The position numbers were made by a program, and so were the translations under genes. The notes beneath the pieces were generated by a model that did not search any database, had not been told where the DNA came from, and saw only the letters and a list, made by a program, of their open reading frames with translations. This document shows positions 1-5,412 of a stretch of DNA of 6,181 nt, piece after piece. Position 1 is the stretch's first letter, and each line of letters begins with the position of its first letter. This DNA is from Gammaproteobacteria bacterium (lineage in GTDB: Bacteria > Pseudomonadota > Gammaproteobacteria > Chromatiales > Chromatiaceae), in NCBI GenBank assembly GCA_015231665.1, contig JADGBD010000123.1, positions 1 to 6,181 on the forward strand. Direction: 5' to 3'.

Positions 1-594
1 GAGATGGCGGGCGGCCAGTTCGATGGTCTCGCCAGCGCCGATCAGCAGCGCCGTTTGCTGCGACAGATCAGCAAAGATCTGCCGCGCCAGGCTGACCGCA
101 GCAAAGGCCACGGAGACCGGGCTGGAGCCGATGGCGGTGTCAGTGCGAATCTGCTTGGCTACGGCAAAGCAGTGCTGGAACAGTCGCCCGAGCAGTTTGC
201 GGATCGCACCGGCCTCTTGGGCGGCAGCAAAGGCACTCTTGACCTGACCGAGAATCTGCGGCTCCCCCAGCACCATGGAGTCCAGTCCGCCGGCTACCCG
301 CAGCAAATGGCTGACGGCATCTTCATCGCGGTGGCAGTAGAGGTGCGGCACCAGGGTGGTGCGGTCGATGCCGTGAAAATGGCCGAGCCAGTCGATCAGG
401 CCATCACAGCCGTTCTGGCTGGCGCAATAAATTTCGGTACGATTGCAGGTGGAAAGGATCACCGCCTCGCTGACGTCCTCGTGGCCGGCCAGCGCCGCCA
501 GGGCCTCGGCGAGGATGTCCGGGCCGAAGGTGAGGCGCTCGCGAATGCTGACCGGTGCTGTCTTATGGTTGACGCCGAGGGCGTAGATTTTCAT
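1..594 (-). CDS. hemA: Glutamyl-tRNA reductase, N-terminal part (runs off the window)
   Basis: This enzyme reduces glutamyl-tRNA(Glu) with NADPH to glutamate-1-semialdehyde, the first committed step of C5-pathway tetrapyrrole (heme) synthesis in the cytoplasm. Reading the complement from the ATG at 594 gives 198 uninterrupted codons to base 1, opening [19 protein letters not shown], a hallmark GluTR start. The catalytic cysteine is Cys50 in STCNRTE (residues 48-54). The motif LGEPQILGQ lies at 109-117, and the start of the NADP-binding domain, GAGETIE, at 186-192. The family is usually about 420 residues, so roughly the second half, including the rest of the Rossmann domain and the dimerisation domain, is outside the window. 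No strong Shine-Dalgarno precedes the ATG, but no other in-frame start fits the family N-terminus. It is transcribed divergently from the TPR-lolB-ispE operon, as in Pseudomonas. Identification is secure; the partial state is only the window edge. Confidence 0.97.
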   Translation of the reverse strand, partial: MKIYALGVNHKTAPVSIRERLTFGPDILAEALAALAGHEDVSEAVILSTCNRTEIYCASQNGCDGLIDWLGHFHGIDRTTLVPHLYCHRDEDAVSHLLRVAGGLDSMVLGEPQILGQVKSAFAAAQEAGAIRKLLGRLFQHCFAVAKQIRTDTAIGSSPVSVAFAAVSLARQIFADLSQQTALLIGAGETIELAARHL

Positions 595-757
595 GGCTCT
601 GCACTTGCCTAGATGCTAGGTTGGATGATTGTCTGGGATGACAAATATCATTCAGTCTACTGTAACCGCGGCACGATACTATATTCTTGATCCAGGACAA
701 AGCCGCCATCTTGTGATATACCGAGCCCCCCGTTTGCTGACCCAGAGGCCATGCCTC
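595..757. promoter_or_regulatory. Divergent intergenic region between hemA and the TPR-lolB-ispE operon
   Basis: This 163-bp gap must hold the promoters of hemA (leftward) and, most simply, of the rightward operon. It is clearly more AT-rich than the flanking genes, especially about 640-720. I looked for sigma-70 boxes on both strands and found only partial ones with poor spacing. Examples are TTGATC at 687-692 with GATATA at 715-720 (plus), and TATAGT within the complement of about 676-684 with no matching -35. The regulatory role is inferred from gene orientation; no individual promoter is claimed. Confidence 0.4.
744..748 (+). promoter_or_regulatory. Ribosome binding site that sets the TPR protein start
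   Basis: AGAGG sits 9 bases upstream of the ATG at 758. The reading frame is open further upstream, to an ATG at 641 and a TTG at 629. Those starts have no comparable site, and they would place a hydrophilic stretch of about 40 residues in front of an otherwise perfect signal peptide. The site therefore supports 758 as the start. Confidence 0.6.
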
Positions 758-2467
758 ATGCCCTACCTGTTCATCCCCCTGATTCTGCTCCTGCTGCAGG
801 CCGCTGGCGCGCAGGCGGCTCCTGCTGCTGCGCCGGCCGATCCCTTCCCGGCACCGCCGCCGCTGGTGCAACGGCTCTCGCCGGAGATCATTTTCAACGT
901 CCTCGCCGGTGAGGTGGCTGCCCATCGCCATCGGCTGGAGGACTCCTTCCGCTACTACCGCCAGGCCGCCGAGCAAACCGGCGACCCCCAGCTGGCCGAG
1001 CGCAGCGCCCGGCTGGCGCTGTTCAACAAGGATCAGCAGGCCCTGCGCGAGGTGGTGGAGTTCTGGGTAAAGCGTGACCCCAACAGCCTGGAGGCCCGTC
1101 GCTTCGCCCTCTCGGTGGCATTGGAGCTGGGCGCCGATGGCGAGGTCAAGCAGCAACTCGACGAGCTGATTCAGCTGGCCCAGGCCAAGCAGGAAGACGG
1201 CTTCATTCTTGTCGCCCGCGCCCTGAGCAAGAGCAAGGAACAGGAGCGCGCCCTGCAGCTGATGGACGGCCTGGTCAGGGCCCACCCCAGCCAGCGTGAC
1301 GCCTGGTACGCCTATGCCCTGCTGGCCGCCGAGCAAAAGGCCTACGCCAAGGCCGAGCCCGCCCTGCAGGAGCTGCTGAAGATCGCCCCCGGCTGGGACA
1401 AGGCGATTCTCCTCGAAGTCCAGGTGCTCATCGCCCAGGAGCGCAGCCAGCAGGCCCTGCAACTGCTGCGCGAGGCGGTGACCGGCGCGCCGGACAACAA
1501 GGAACTGCGCGACAGCTTCGCCCGCCTGCTGATCCAGAATCAGCAGTATCAGGAGGCCTACGACCAGTTCCAGCACCTGCTCAAGGCCGATGGCGACTCC
1601 ACCAGCCTGCGCTACCCCCTCGGCGTGCTGGCGATGGAGCTGGAAAAGTACGATCTGGCCGAGCAGCATTTCCAGGCGATCAAAGACAGCCGCGGCCGCC
1701 GCAACGAGGCTTCTTTCTACCTCGGCCGCATCGCCGAGCAACGCAAGGACAGGTCCAAGGCCCTGGACTGGTACCGGCGCGTGCTTGACGGTGAATTTCA
1801 GCTGCAGGCGCGGATTCGCATCGCCGATCTGCTCGCCGGCCTGGGCCAGCTGGCCCAGGCGCGGGATGAGCTGCGCTCGGTGCGCAGCCAGTGGACCGAG
1901 CAATCGCCGGCCATCTATGCCGCCGAGGCTGGCCTGCTGAAGGAGCAGGGAGTGGCTGCCGAGGAAATCTGGGCCCTGTTCGAAGAAGCCCTGCCGACCC
2001 ACCCCGACCACATCGACCTGCTCTACTCCCGCGCCCTGTTTGCTGCCTCTCAGCGCCAGGTGGCGCGCTTGGAGCAGGATCTGGCGCGGGTGCTGCAGCA
2101 GAATCCGCAACATGCCGACGCCCTCAACGCCCTCGGCTACAGCCTGACCGATCTCACCGACCGTCATCAGGAGGCCCTCGGCTACATCAGTCAGGCCCTT
2201 GCCCTCAAGCCCGACAGCCCGGCAATCCTCGACAGCATGGGCTGGGTGCAATATCGCCTGGGCAACCCCACCAAAGCCCTGGAATACCTGCGCCAGGCCG
2301 CTGCCAAGGTGACCGATGCCGAGATCAGCGCCCATCTCGGCGAGGTCCTCTGGGTCACCGGCGCTCAGGAGGAAGCCCGCGCGGTCTGGAGCAAGGCCAA
2401 GCAGGAATTCCCCGATCACCCGATTCTGCAGGAAACCCTCAAGCGCCTGGGAGTGCAATTACCATGA
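758..2467 (+). CDS. Exported tetratricopeptide-repeat protein (PA4667-type)
   Basis: The product has 569 residues. It starts with a signal peptide, MPYLFIPLILLLLQAAGAQA, with likely cleavage after AQA (residue 20), followed by an Ala/Pro-rich linker to about residue 36. The remainder is helical TPR-type sequence from about 40 to 565. Among the clearest repeats are those near 183-210, 220-245, 318-343, 452-485 and 489-515. The C-terminal block, with ADALNALGYSLTD (453-465), DSPAILDSMGWVQYRLG (486-502) and EISAHLGEVLW (522-532), is characteristic of the TPR protein next to lolB in Pseudomonas-like gammaproteobacteria. No enzymatic motif is visible; a periplasmic or envelope scaffold role is inferred from the signal peptide and from lolB next door. 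Whether it is membrane-anchored is unclear, since no lipobox cysteine follows the hydrophobic segment. The stop overlaps the lolB start (ATGA), implying translational coupling. Confidence 0.92.
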   Translation: MPYLFIPLILLLLQAAGAQAAPAAAPADPFPAPPPLVQRLSPEIIFNVLAGEVAAHRHRLEDSFRYYRQAAEQTGDPQLAERSARLALFNKDQQALREVVEFWVKRDPNSLEARRFALSVALELGADGEVKQQLDELIQLAQAKQEDGFILVARALSKSKEQERALQLMDGLVRAHPSQRDAWYAYALLAAEQKAYAKAEPALQELLKIAPGWDKAILLEVQVLIAQERSQQALQLLREAVTGAPDNKELRDSFARLLIQNQQYQEAYDQFQHLLKADGDSTSLRYPLGVLAMELEKYDLAEQHFQAIKDSRGRRNEASFYLGRIAEQRKDRSKALDWYRRVLDGEFQLQARIRIADLLAGLGQLAQARDELRSVRSQWTEQSPAIYAAEAGLLKEQGVAAEEIWALFEEALPTHPDHIDLLYSRALFAASQRQVARLEQDLARVLQQNPQHADALNALGYSLTDLTDRHQEALGYISQALALKPDSPAILDSMGWVQYRLGNPTKALEYLRQAAAKVTDAEISAHLGEVLWVTGAQEEARAVWSKAKQEFPDHPILQETLKRLGVQLP

Positions 2468-3099
2468 ATCCAAACCCAATCGGCTCCGAAGTCCTGAAGT
2501 GGACCAGCCCTCGGCCGCTGCACTGGTTGCTGGCTTTAGTCTTCGGCCTGCTGCTGGGCGGCTGCACCTCCCTCTCCCCCAGCTTCAAGGGCACGGATGA
2601 ATCGGTGCTGGTAGGCACGCCACTGCCGCAAAGCTGGAGCCTATCCGGCCGCATCGGCGTGCTCAACGAGGGCGAAGGCTGGCACGGCAAGATGGATTGG
2701 CAGCAAAATCAAGCGGATTTCGTCATCCGCATCCTTGGCCCCTTTGGCAGCGAGCAGGCGGAACTGCACCACCGCGATGCCAAACTGGAGCTGCGCGGAG
2801 CCAACGGCAAAACCGTCTCCGGCGCCCGCCTTGCAGCCTGGGAGAAGGAAACCTTCGGCGCCTCGCTGCCGGTCAACGCCCTGCCCTACTGGCTGCACGG
2901 CCTGCCCTATCCGGGCGAACCGGAGAACAGCCAGCTTGACGCCAAGGGCCAGATCAAACAGATCCAGCAATCCGGCTGGCGAGTGGACTACAGCGAATGG
3001 CGCAAACAGGGCGATACCGACATCCCCGGCAAGATCACCCTGCTGAAGAACAAGGTGCGCATCCGCCTGATCGTCAACGAATACAGCAAGCGTGTCTGA
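2464..3099 (+). CDS. lolB: Outer-membrane lipoprotein receptor LolB
   Basis: LolB accepts lipoproteins from the periplasmic carrier LolA and inserts them into the inner leaflet of the outer membrane. The 211-residue product has a hydrophobic signal segment (about 20-33) ending in the lipobox LLGGC, with the lipidated cysteine at residue 34. The next residue is Thr, not Asp, which suits outer-membrane sorting. Family landmarks that line up with E. coli LolB as I recall it are WSLSGRIGV (58-66), LGPFGSEQAEL (91-101), LPVNALPYWLHGLP (135-148) and SGWRVDY (170-176). The start ATG overlaps the TPR stop by 4 bases, with GGGAG at 2449-2453 as a probable ribosome binding site inside the TPR gene. The frame stays open far upstream, but that part is the shadow of the TPR gene and is excluded. 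The gene ends next to ispE, so the three genes form one operon. Confidence 0.95.
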   Translation: MNPNPIGSEVLKWTSPRPLHWLLALVFGLLLGGCTSLSPSFKGTDESVLVGTPLPQSWSLSGRIGVLNEGEGWHGKMDWQQNQADFVIRILGPFGSEQAELHHRDAKLELRGANGKTVSGARLAAWEKETFGASLPVNALPYWLHGLPYPGEPENSQLDAKGQIKQIQQSGWRVDYSEWRKQGDTDIPGKITLLKNKVRIRLIVNEYSKRV

Positions 3100-3112
3100 T
3101 AGCGACCTCAGG

Positions 3113-3949
3113 ATGGAAATCTGGCCAGCCCCGGCCAAGCTCAATCTGATGCTGCGGATACTGGGCCGCAGGCCTGACGGCTATCACCTGCTGCAGACGG
3201 TGTTCCAGTTCCTCGATTACAGCGACGAACTGGGCTTTGCAGTCAACGCCAGCGGCCGCGTCCGTCTGCTCAATCCCCAGCCCGGCATACCGTCGGAGCA
3301 GGACCTGGTGGTGCGGGCGGCAGAGCTGCTGCAGCGCCAGTCCCAAAGCCGGCAGGGGGTGGACATCCAGCTGCACAAGCGCATCCCCATGGGCGGCGGC
3401 CTCGGCGGCGGCAGCTCGGATGCCGCCACCACCCTGCTCGCCCTCAACCAGCTCTGGGAACTGAACTGGAGCCGGCAGCGCCTGGCTGAACTTGGCCTGC
3501 AGCTCGGCGCCGACGTGCCCATCTTCGTTCAGGGCCAGGCCGCCTGGGCCGAAGGCGTGGGCGAGCGCCTGCAACCCATCGCCCTGCCCGAGCCCTGGTA
3601 TCTCTGCCTCACCCCAGCTTGCCATGTCTCCACCGCAGCGGTGTTTGGCTCGGCAGAATTGACACGGGACGCCAGCCCAATCAGAATAGCGGCCTTTCTC
3701 AGCGGCGACAGAAGCAACAGCTGCGAGGCCCTGGTGCGGCGACAATACCCACCGGTGGACGCCGCCATGGGCTGGCTCGAGCGCCACGGCCAGGCCCGCC
3801 TCACCGGAACCGGCGCGACAGTGTTTCTCGACTGCGCCGACCAAAGCGAAGCCGAAGGCCTGCTGCAGTTGGCGCAACAACAGGGATTTGCGGGTTTTGT
3901 CGCCCGGGGAATGAATCAATCGCCACTTCATACGAAGTTGAGCGGATGA
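3113..3949 (+). CDS. ispE: 4-diphosphocytidyl-2-C-methyl-D-erythritol kinase
   Basis: IspE is a cytoplasmic GHMP-family kinase that phosphorylates CDP-methylerythritol with ATP in the MEP route to isoprenoid precursors. From the ATG at 3113 the protein has 278 residues. It shows PAPAKLNL (5-12, with the substrate-side Lys9), RRPDGYHLLQTVFQFLD (19-35), the glycine-rich ATP loop PMGGGLGGGSSDAA (92-105), the catalytic Asp134 in GADVPIF (132-138), the third GHMP motif TGTGATVF (231-238) and the C-terminal ARGMNQSPLH (264-273). All expected catalytic elements are present. Two starts are possible. The GTG at 3092 overlaps the lolB stop by 8 bases and would add seven residues. The ATG at 3113 places WPAPAKLNL as in E. 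coli IspE. Neither has a good ribosome binding site, and I prefer 3113 on homology. The stop codon lies at the edge of a heptad repeat array that also reaches into the last codons. Confidence 0.95.
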   Translation: MEIWPAPAKLNLMLRILGRRPDGYHLLQTVFQFLDYSDELGFAVNASGRVRLLNPQPGIPSEQDLVVRAAELLQRQSQSRQGVDIQLHKRIPMGGGLGGGSSDAATTLLALNQLWELNWSRQRLAELGLQLGADVPIFVQGQAAWAEGVGERLQPIALPEPWYLCLTPACHVSTAAVFGSAELTRDASPIRIAAFLSGDRSNSCEALVRRQYPPVDAAMGWLERHGQARLTGTGATVFLDCADQSEAEGLLQLAQQQGFAGFVARGMNQSPLHTKLSG

Positions 3950-4003
3950 AGTTTTAAGCATTAAGAGTTAAGGCGGGTCGCTGAAAGCTGGCGGCTGGCA
4001 GCT
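3948..4003 (+). repeat. Degenerate heptanucleotide tandem array 1, upstream of tRNA-Gln
   Basis: Eight consecutive 7-bp units can be read in exact register. The first four are AAG-type (consensus KAAGNNT, for example GAAGTTT at 3948-3954). The last four are GCT-type (consensus GRNNGCT, for example GGTCGCT at 3976-3982). GCT falls at the same phase in all four of the latter. One more in-phase AAG-type unit, GAAGTTG at 3934-3940, lies inside the last ispE codons. The periodicity is seen directly; origin and function are unknown. It resembles in style the short heptameric repeats known from cyanobacterial genomes, but the family is not identified. Confidence 0.75.
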
Positions 4004-4008
4004 GATAT

Positions 4009-4084
4009 TGGGGCGTAGCCAAGTGGTTAAGGCACCGGGTTTTGATCCCGGCATGCGTAGGTTCGAATCCTTCCGCCCCAGCCA
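4009..4084 (+). tRNA. tRNA-Gln (anticodon TTG), CCA encoded
   Basis: This is a complete cloverleaf. The acceptor stem pairs TGGGGCG (4009-4015) with CGCCCCA (4074-4080), followed by discriminator G4081 and genomic CCA at 4082-4084. The D stem is GCC/GGC (4018-4020 with 4031-4033). The anticodon stem CCGGG/CCCGG (4035-4039, 4047-4051) encloses loop TTTTGAT with anticodon TTG at 4042-4044, reading CAA and probably CAG by wobble. The T arm is GTAGG / TTCGAAT / CCTTC (4057-4073), in which the second base pair is a T-T mismatch (4058 with 4072). Its position between ispE and prs matches the tRNA-Gln found there in Pseudomonas-like genomes. No promoter is evident directly upstream, so it may be co-transcribed with the preceding operon. 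Confidence 0.96.
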
Positions 4085-4094
4085 ATTAGAAAGT

Positions 4095-4226
4095 ACCGGG
4101 TTTTGATCCCGGCATGCGTAGGTTCGACAAATTCGCCGGGAGCGAATTTGAACGCCGGAGCGCAGCGGAGGCGGCCCCGAAGGGGTGGAGGGCAGGAAGC
4201 CCGGAATCATCCTTCCGCCCCAGCCA
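4095..4226 (+). pseudogene. Truncated, interrupted tandem copy of the tRNA-Gln 3' portion
   Basis: Bases 4095-4127 are identical over 33 bp to 4034-4066 of the intact tRNA, from the base before the anticodon stem into the T-loop. Bases 4209-4227 are identical over 19 bp to 4067-4085, from the T-loop through CCA plus one base. The two blocks are exactly contiguous in the tRNA but here are split by 81 bp. The acceptor 5' strand and D arm are missing, so no functional tRNA can form. Similarity continues weakly past CCA (an attagaaag-like run after copy 1, an aattaaaag-like run after copy 2). This suggests a tandem duplication unit of about 61 bp (4034-4094). An attachment-site remnant of an integrative element is an alternative. 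Confidence 0.88.
4128..4208. mobile_element. 81-bp palindrome-rich insertion in the T-loop of the tRNA copy
   Basis: Removing these 81 bases restores the tRNA-Gln 3' sequence without gain or loss, so this is a precise insertion. It begins with a perfect 9-bp hairpin (CAAATTCGC at 4128-4136 against GCGAATTTG at 4142-4150, loop CGGGA). It also contains CGCC/GGCG arms (4153-4156, 4170-4173), CCCC-GAA-GGGG (4175-4185) and GGGC/GCCC around AGGAA (4190-4202). The ends are imperfect inverted repeats: ATTCGCCGGG near the left end against CCCGGAAT at the right. There is no open reading frame of any size. A REP-like or miniature non-autonomous element is the likeliest class. No clear target-site duplication is visible beyond an ATC-AT overlap at the right junction. 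Confidence 0.6.
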
Positions 4227-4234
4227 AATAATTA

Positions 4235-4326
4235 AAAGTTCGAAGGGTGAAGTTTGAAGTGTAAAAAGGCTGCCAATCTGGACAATTTGCTGATGGCTGG
4301 CCGCTGAAGGCTGGTCGCTGGTTCTC
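4235..4326 (+). repeat. Degenerate heptanucleotide tandem array 2, upstream of prs
   Basis: Four AAG-type heptads fill 4235-4262 (for example GAAGTTT at 4249-4255). A non-periodic gap spans 4263-4284. Five GCT-type heptads then fill 4285-4319 (for example GATGGCT at 4292-4298), plus a decayed unit to 4326. GCT is in phase in all five. The exact units GAAGTTT and GGTCGCT occur in both arrays, and the order, AAG-type first and GCT-type second, is the same as upstream of the tRNA. The stretch must also hold or be transcribed through by whatever drives prs. The only promoter-like pair I see (TTCGAA 4239-4244, TAAAAA 4262-4267, 17-bp spacer) is weak and not called. Confidence 0.72.
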
Positions 4327-4355
4327 TCCGCCCCAAATCTGCATACAGCGCCTAC

Positions 4356-4361
4356 GAGGAG
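4356..4361 (+). promoter_or_regulatory. Strong Shine-Dalgarno of prs
   Basis: GAGGAG lies 7 bases before the ATG at 4369 and favours that start over the in-frame ATGs at codons 6 and 7. The site is half of an 11-base odd palindrome (AGGAG-C-CTCCT, 4357-4367), so the spacer is complementary to the Shine-Dalgarno itself. Confidence 0.8.
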
Positions 4362-4368
4362 CCTCCTG

Positions 4369-5322
4369 ATGCCAAATGCCGGCATGATGATCTTTTCCTG
4401 CAATGCCAATCCGGCTTTGGGTGAAGAAATCGTTCAACGTCTGAATATGCCCCTGGGCAAGGCGGTGGTGGCCCAGTTCAGCGATGGCGAGATTCTGGTG
4501 GAAATCCAGGAGAACGTCCGCGGCCGCGATGTCTATGTGGTGCAATCCACCTCGGCGCCCACCAACGACAACCTGATGGAACTGCTGGTGATGATGGACG
4601 CCCTGCGCTGGGCCTCGGCCGGACGCATTACCGCGGTCATCCCCTACTTCGGCTACGCCCGCCAGGACCGCCGTCCGCGCTCGGCCCGCGTGCCCATCAC
4701 CGCCCGCATGGTGGCGAAGATGATCGCCAGCGCCGGCGCTGACCGGGTGCTCACCGTTGACCTGCACGCCGATCAGATCCAAGGCTTCTTCGATATTCCG
4801 GTGGACAACGTCTACGCCTCGCCGGTACTGCTGCACGACATCTGGCGCCACATGAGCGACGACCTGATGGTGGTCTCTCCCGACGTCGGCGGCGTGGTCC
4901 GCGCCCGCGCCCTGGCCAAGCGTCTGGATGACGCCGATCTGGCGATCATCGACAAGCGCCGTCCCAAGCCCAACGAGGCGCGGGTGATGAACATCATCGG
5001 CGATGTGGAAGGCCGCAGCTGCGTTCTCATCGATGACCTGGTGGACACCGCCGGCACCCTCTGCCTGGCAGCCAAGGCGCTCAAGGAACACGGCGCCTCA
5101 CGGGTGGCCGCCTACTGCACCCACGCGGTGCTGTCCGGGCCTGCGGTGAGCAATATCAGCAACTCGGTACTGGATGAGTTGGTGGTCACCAACTCCATTC
5201 CGCTTGCCCCCGAGGCCAAGGCCTGTGCTAAAATCCGCCAGCTGAGTATTGGCGAGATGCTGGCCGAGACCATTCGCCGCATCAGCCACAACGAATCCGT
5301 CAGCTCACTCTTTGTGGACTGA
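4369..5322 (+). CDS. prs: Ribose-phosphate pyrophosphokinase (PRPP synthetase)
   Basis: Prs transfers pyrophosphate from ATP to ribose 5-phosphate, making PRPP for purine, pyrimidine, histidine, tryptophan and NAD synthesis in the cytoplasm. The 317 residues match the class I bacterial length (E. coli 315). Visible motifs are FSDGE (37-41), [14 protein letters not shown] (48-61), [10 protein letters not shown] (63-72), [17 protein letters not shown] (86-102), the ATP-site His133 in [11 protein letters not shown] (131-141), [15 protein letters not shown] (170-184), Lys196 of the flexible catalytic loop in IDKRRP (194-199), and the PRPP loop [11 protein letters not shown] (220-230). DTAGT replaces the enteric DTGGT, a variant I recall from Pseudomonas-type enzymes. 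The start is fixed by the GAGGAG site. The gene is separated from tRNA-Gln by the repeat-rich stretch and from rplY by a two-hairpin terminator-like element. Confidence 0.98.
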   Translation: MPNAGMMIFSCNANPALGEEIVQRLNMPLGKAVVAQFSDGEILVEIQENVRGRDVYVVQSTSAPTNDNLMELLVMMDALRWASAGRITAVIPYFGYARQDRRPRSARVPITARMVAKMIASAGADRVLTVDLHADQIQGFFDIPVDNVYASPVLLHDIWRHMSDDLMVVSPDVGGVVRARALAKRLDDADLAIIDKRRPKPNEARVMNIIGDVEGRSCVLIDDLVDTAGTLCLAAKALKEHGASRVAAYCTHAVLSGPAVSNISNSVLDELVVTNSIPLAPEAKACAKIRQLSIGEMLAETIRRISHNESVSSLFVD

Positions 5323-5325
5323 CCC

Positions 5326-5387
5326 CGGTCAGGCACTGCCTGGCCGAACTGCCGTCCGATCCTGGTCGCGGGATGGGCGGTTTTTTT
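5326..5387 (+). terminator. Two-hairpin intrinsic terminator or attenuator between prs and rplY
   Basis: Hairpin A (5326-5346) has a 9-bp stem, CGGTCAGGC/GCCTGGCCG, with one G-U pair and loop ACT. Hairpin B has 10 pairs with one bulged G: 5352-5362 (CCGTCC-g-ATCC) with 5371-5380, around an 8-nt loop, followed by seven T (5381-5387). B plus the T run is a standard Rho-independent terminator at the end of prs. It ends only 25 bases before the rplY ATG, leaving no room for a downstream promoter. It may therefore act as a partial terminator or attenuator in the rplY leader. Confidence 0.8.
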
Positions 5388-5412
5388 ATCCCCACTATTT
5401 TGGAGAACACCA

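Noticed and set aside
4..612. A 202-codon plus-strand frame over the left edge
   Set aside because: It is the antisense shadow of hemA, whose complement reads with all GluTR motifs.
629..757. An N-terminal extension of the TPR protein by 43 codons
   Set aside because: It would bury the signal peptide behind a hydrophilic segment and overlap the probable promoter region. The ATG at 758 has a better ribosome binding site.
563..2458. A 631-codon open frame on the minus strand, antisense to the TPR gene
   Set aside because: It is a mirror of strongly GC-biased codon use in the TPR gene. Its product is low-complexity (Gly, Leu, Gln, Ala rich) with no recognisable domain, while the plus strand has a signal peptide and family motifs.
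1891..2463. An in-frame upstream extension of lolB by 191 codons
   Set aside because: The sequence is the TPR coding region read in another frame and gives an Arg/Pro/Gly-rich product. LolB has its signal peptide and lipobox directly after the ATG at 2464.
3074..3961. A 295-codon minus-strand frame opposite ispE
   Set aside because: It is a shadow of ispE with no family features. All IspE catalytic motifs are on the plus strand.
4239..4267. Sigma-70 promoter for prs (TTCGAA, 17 bp, TAAAAA)
   Set aside because: Both boxes match consensus poorly and they fall within the heptad array, so the resemblance may come from the repeat.
3930..4330. CRISPR array or ordinary minisatellite as an explanation of the heptads
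   Set aside because: There are no 25-40 bp direct repeats with spacers. The units are 7 bp and degenerate, and the longer repeats here are tRNA-derived.
3968..4409. Minus-strand frames of 80 and 107 codons over the tRNA and repeats
   Set aside because: They are translations of the antisense of tRNA-Gln (the familiar spurious RKDSNLRMPGSKPG peptide) and of the repeats; they are not genes.
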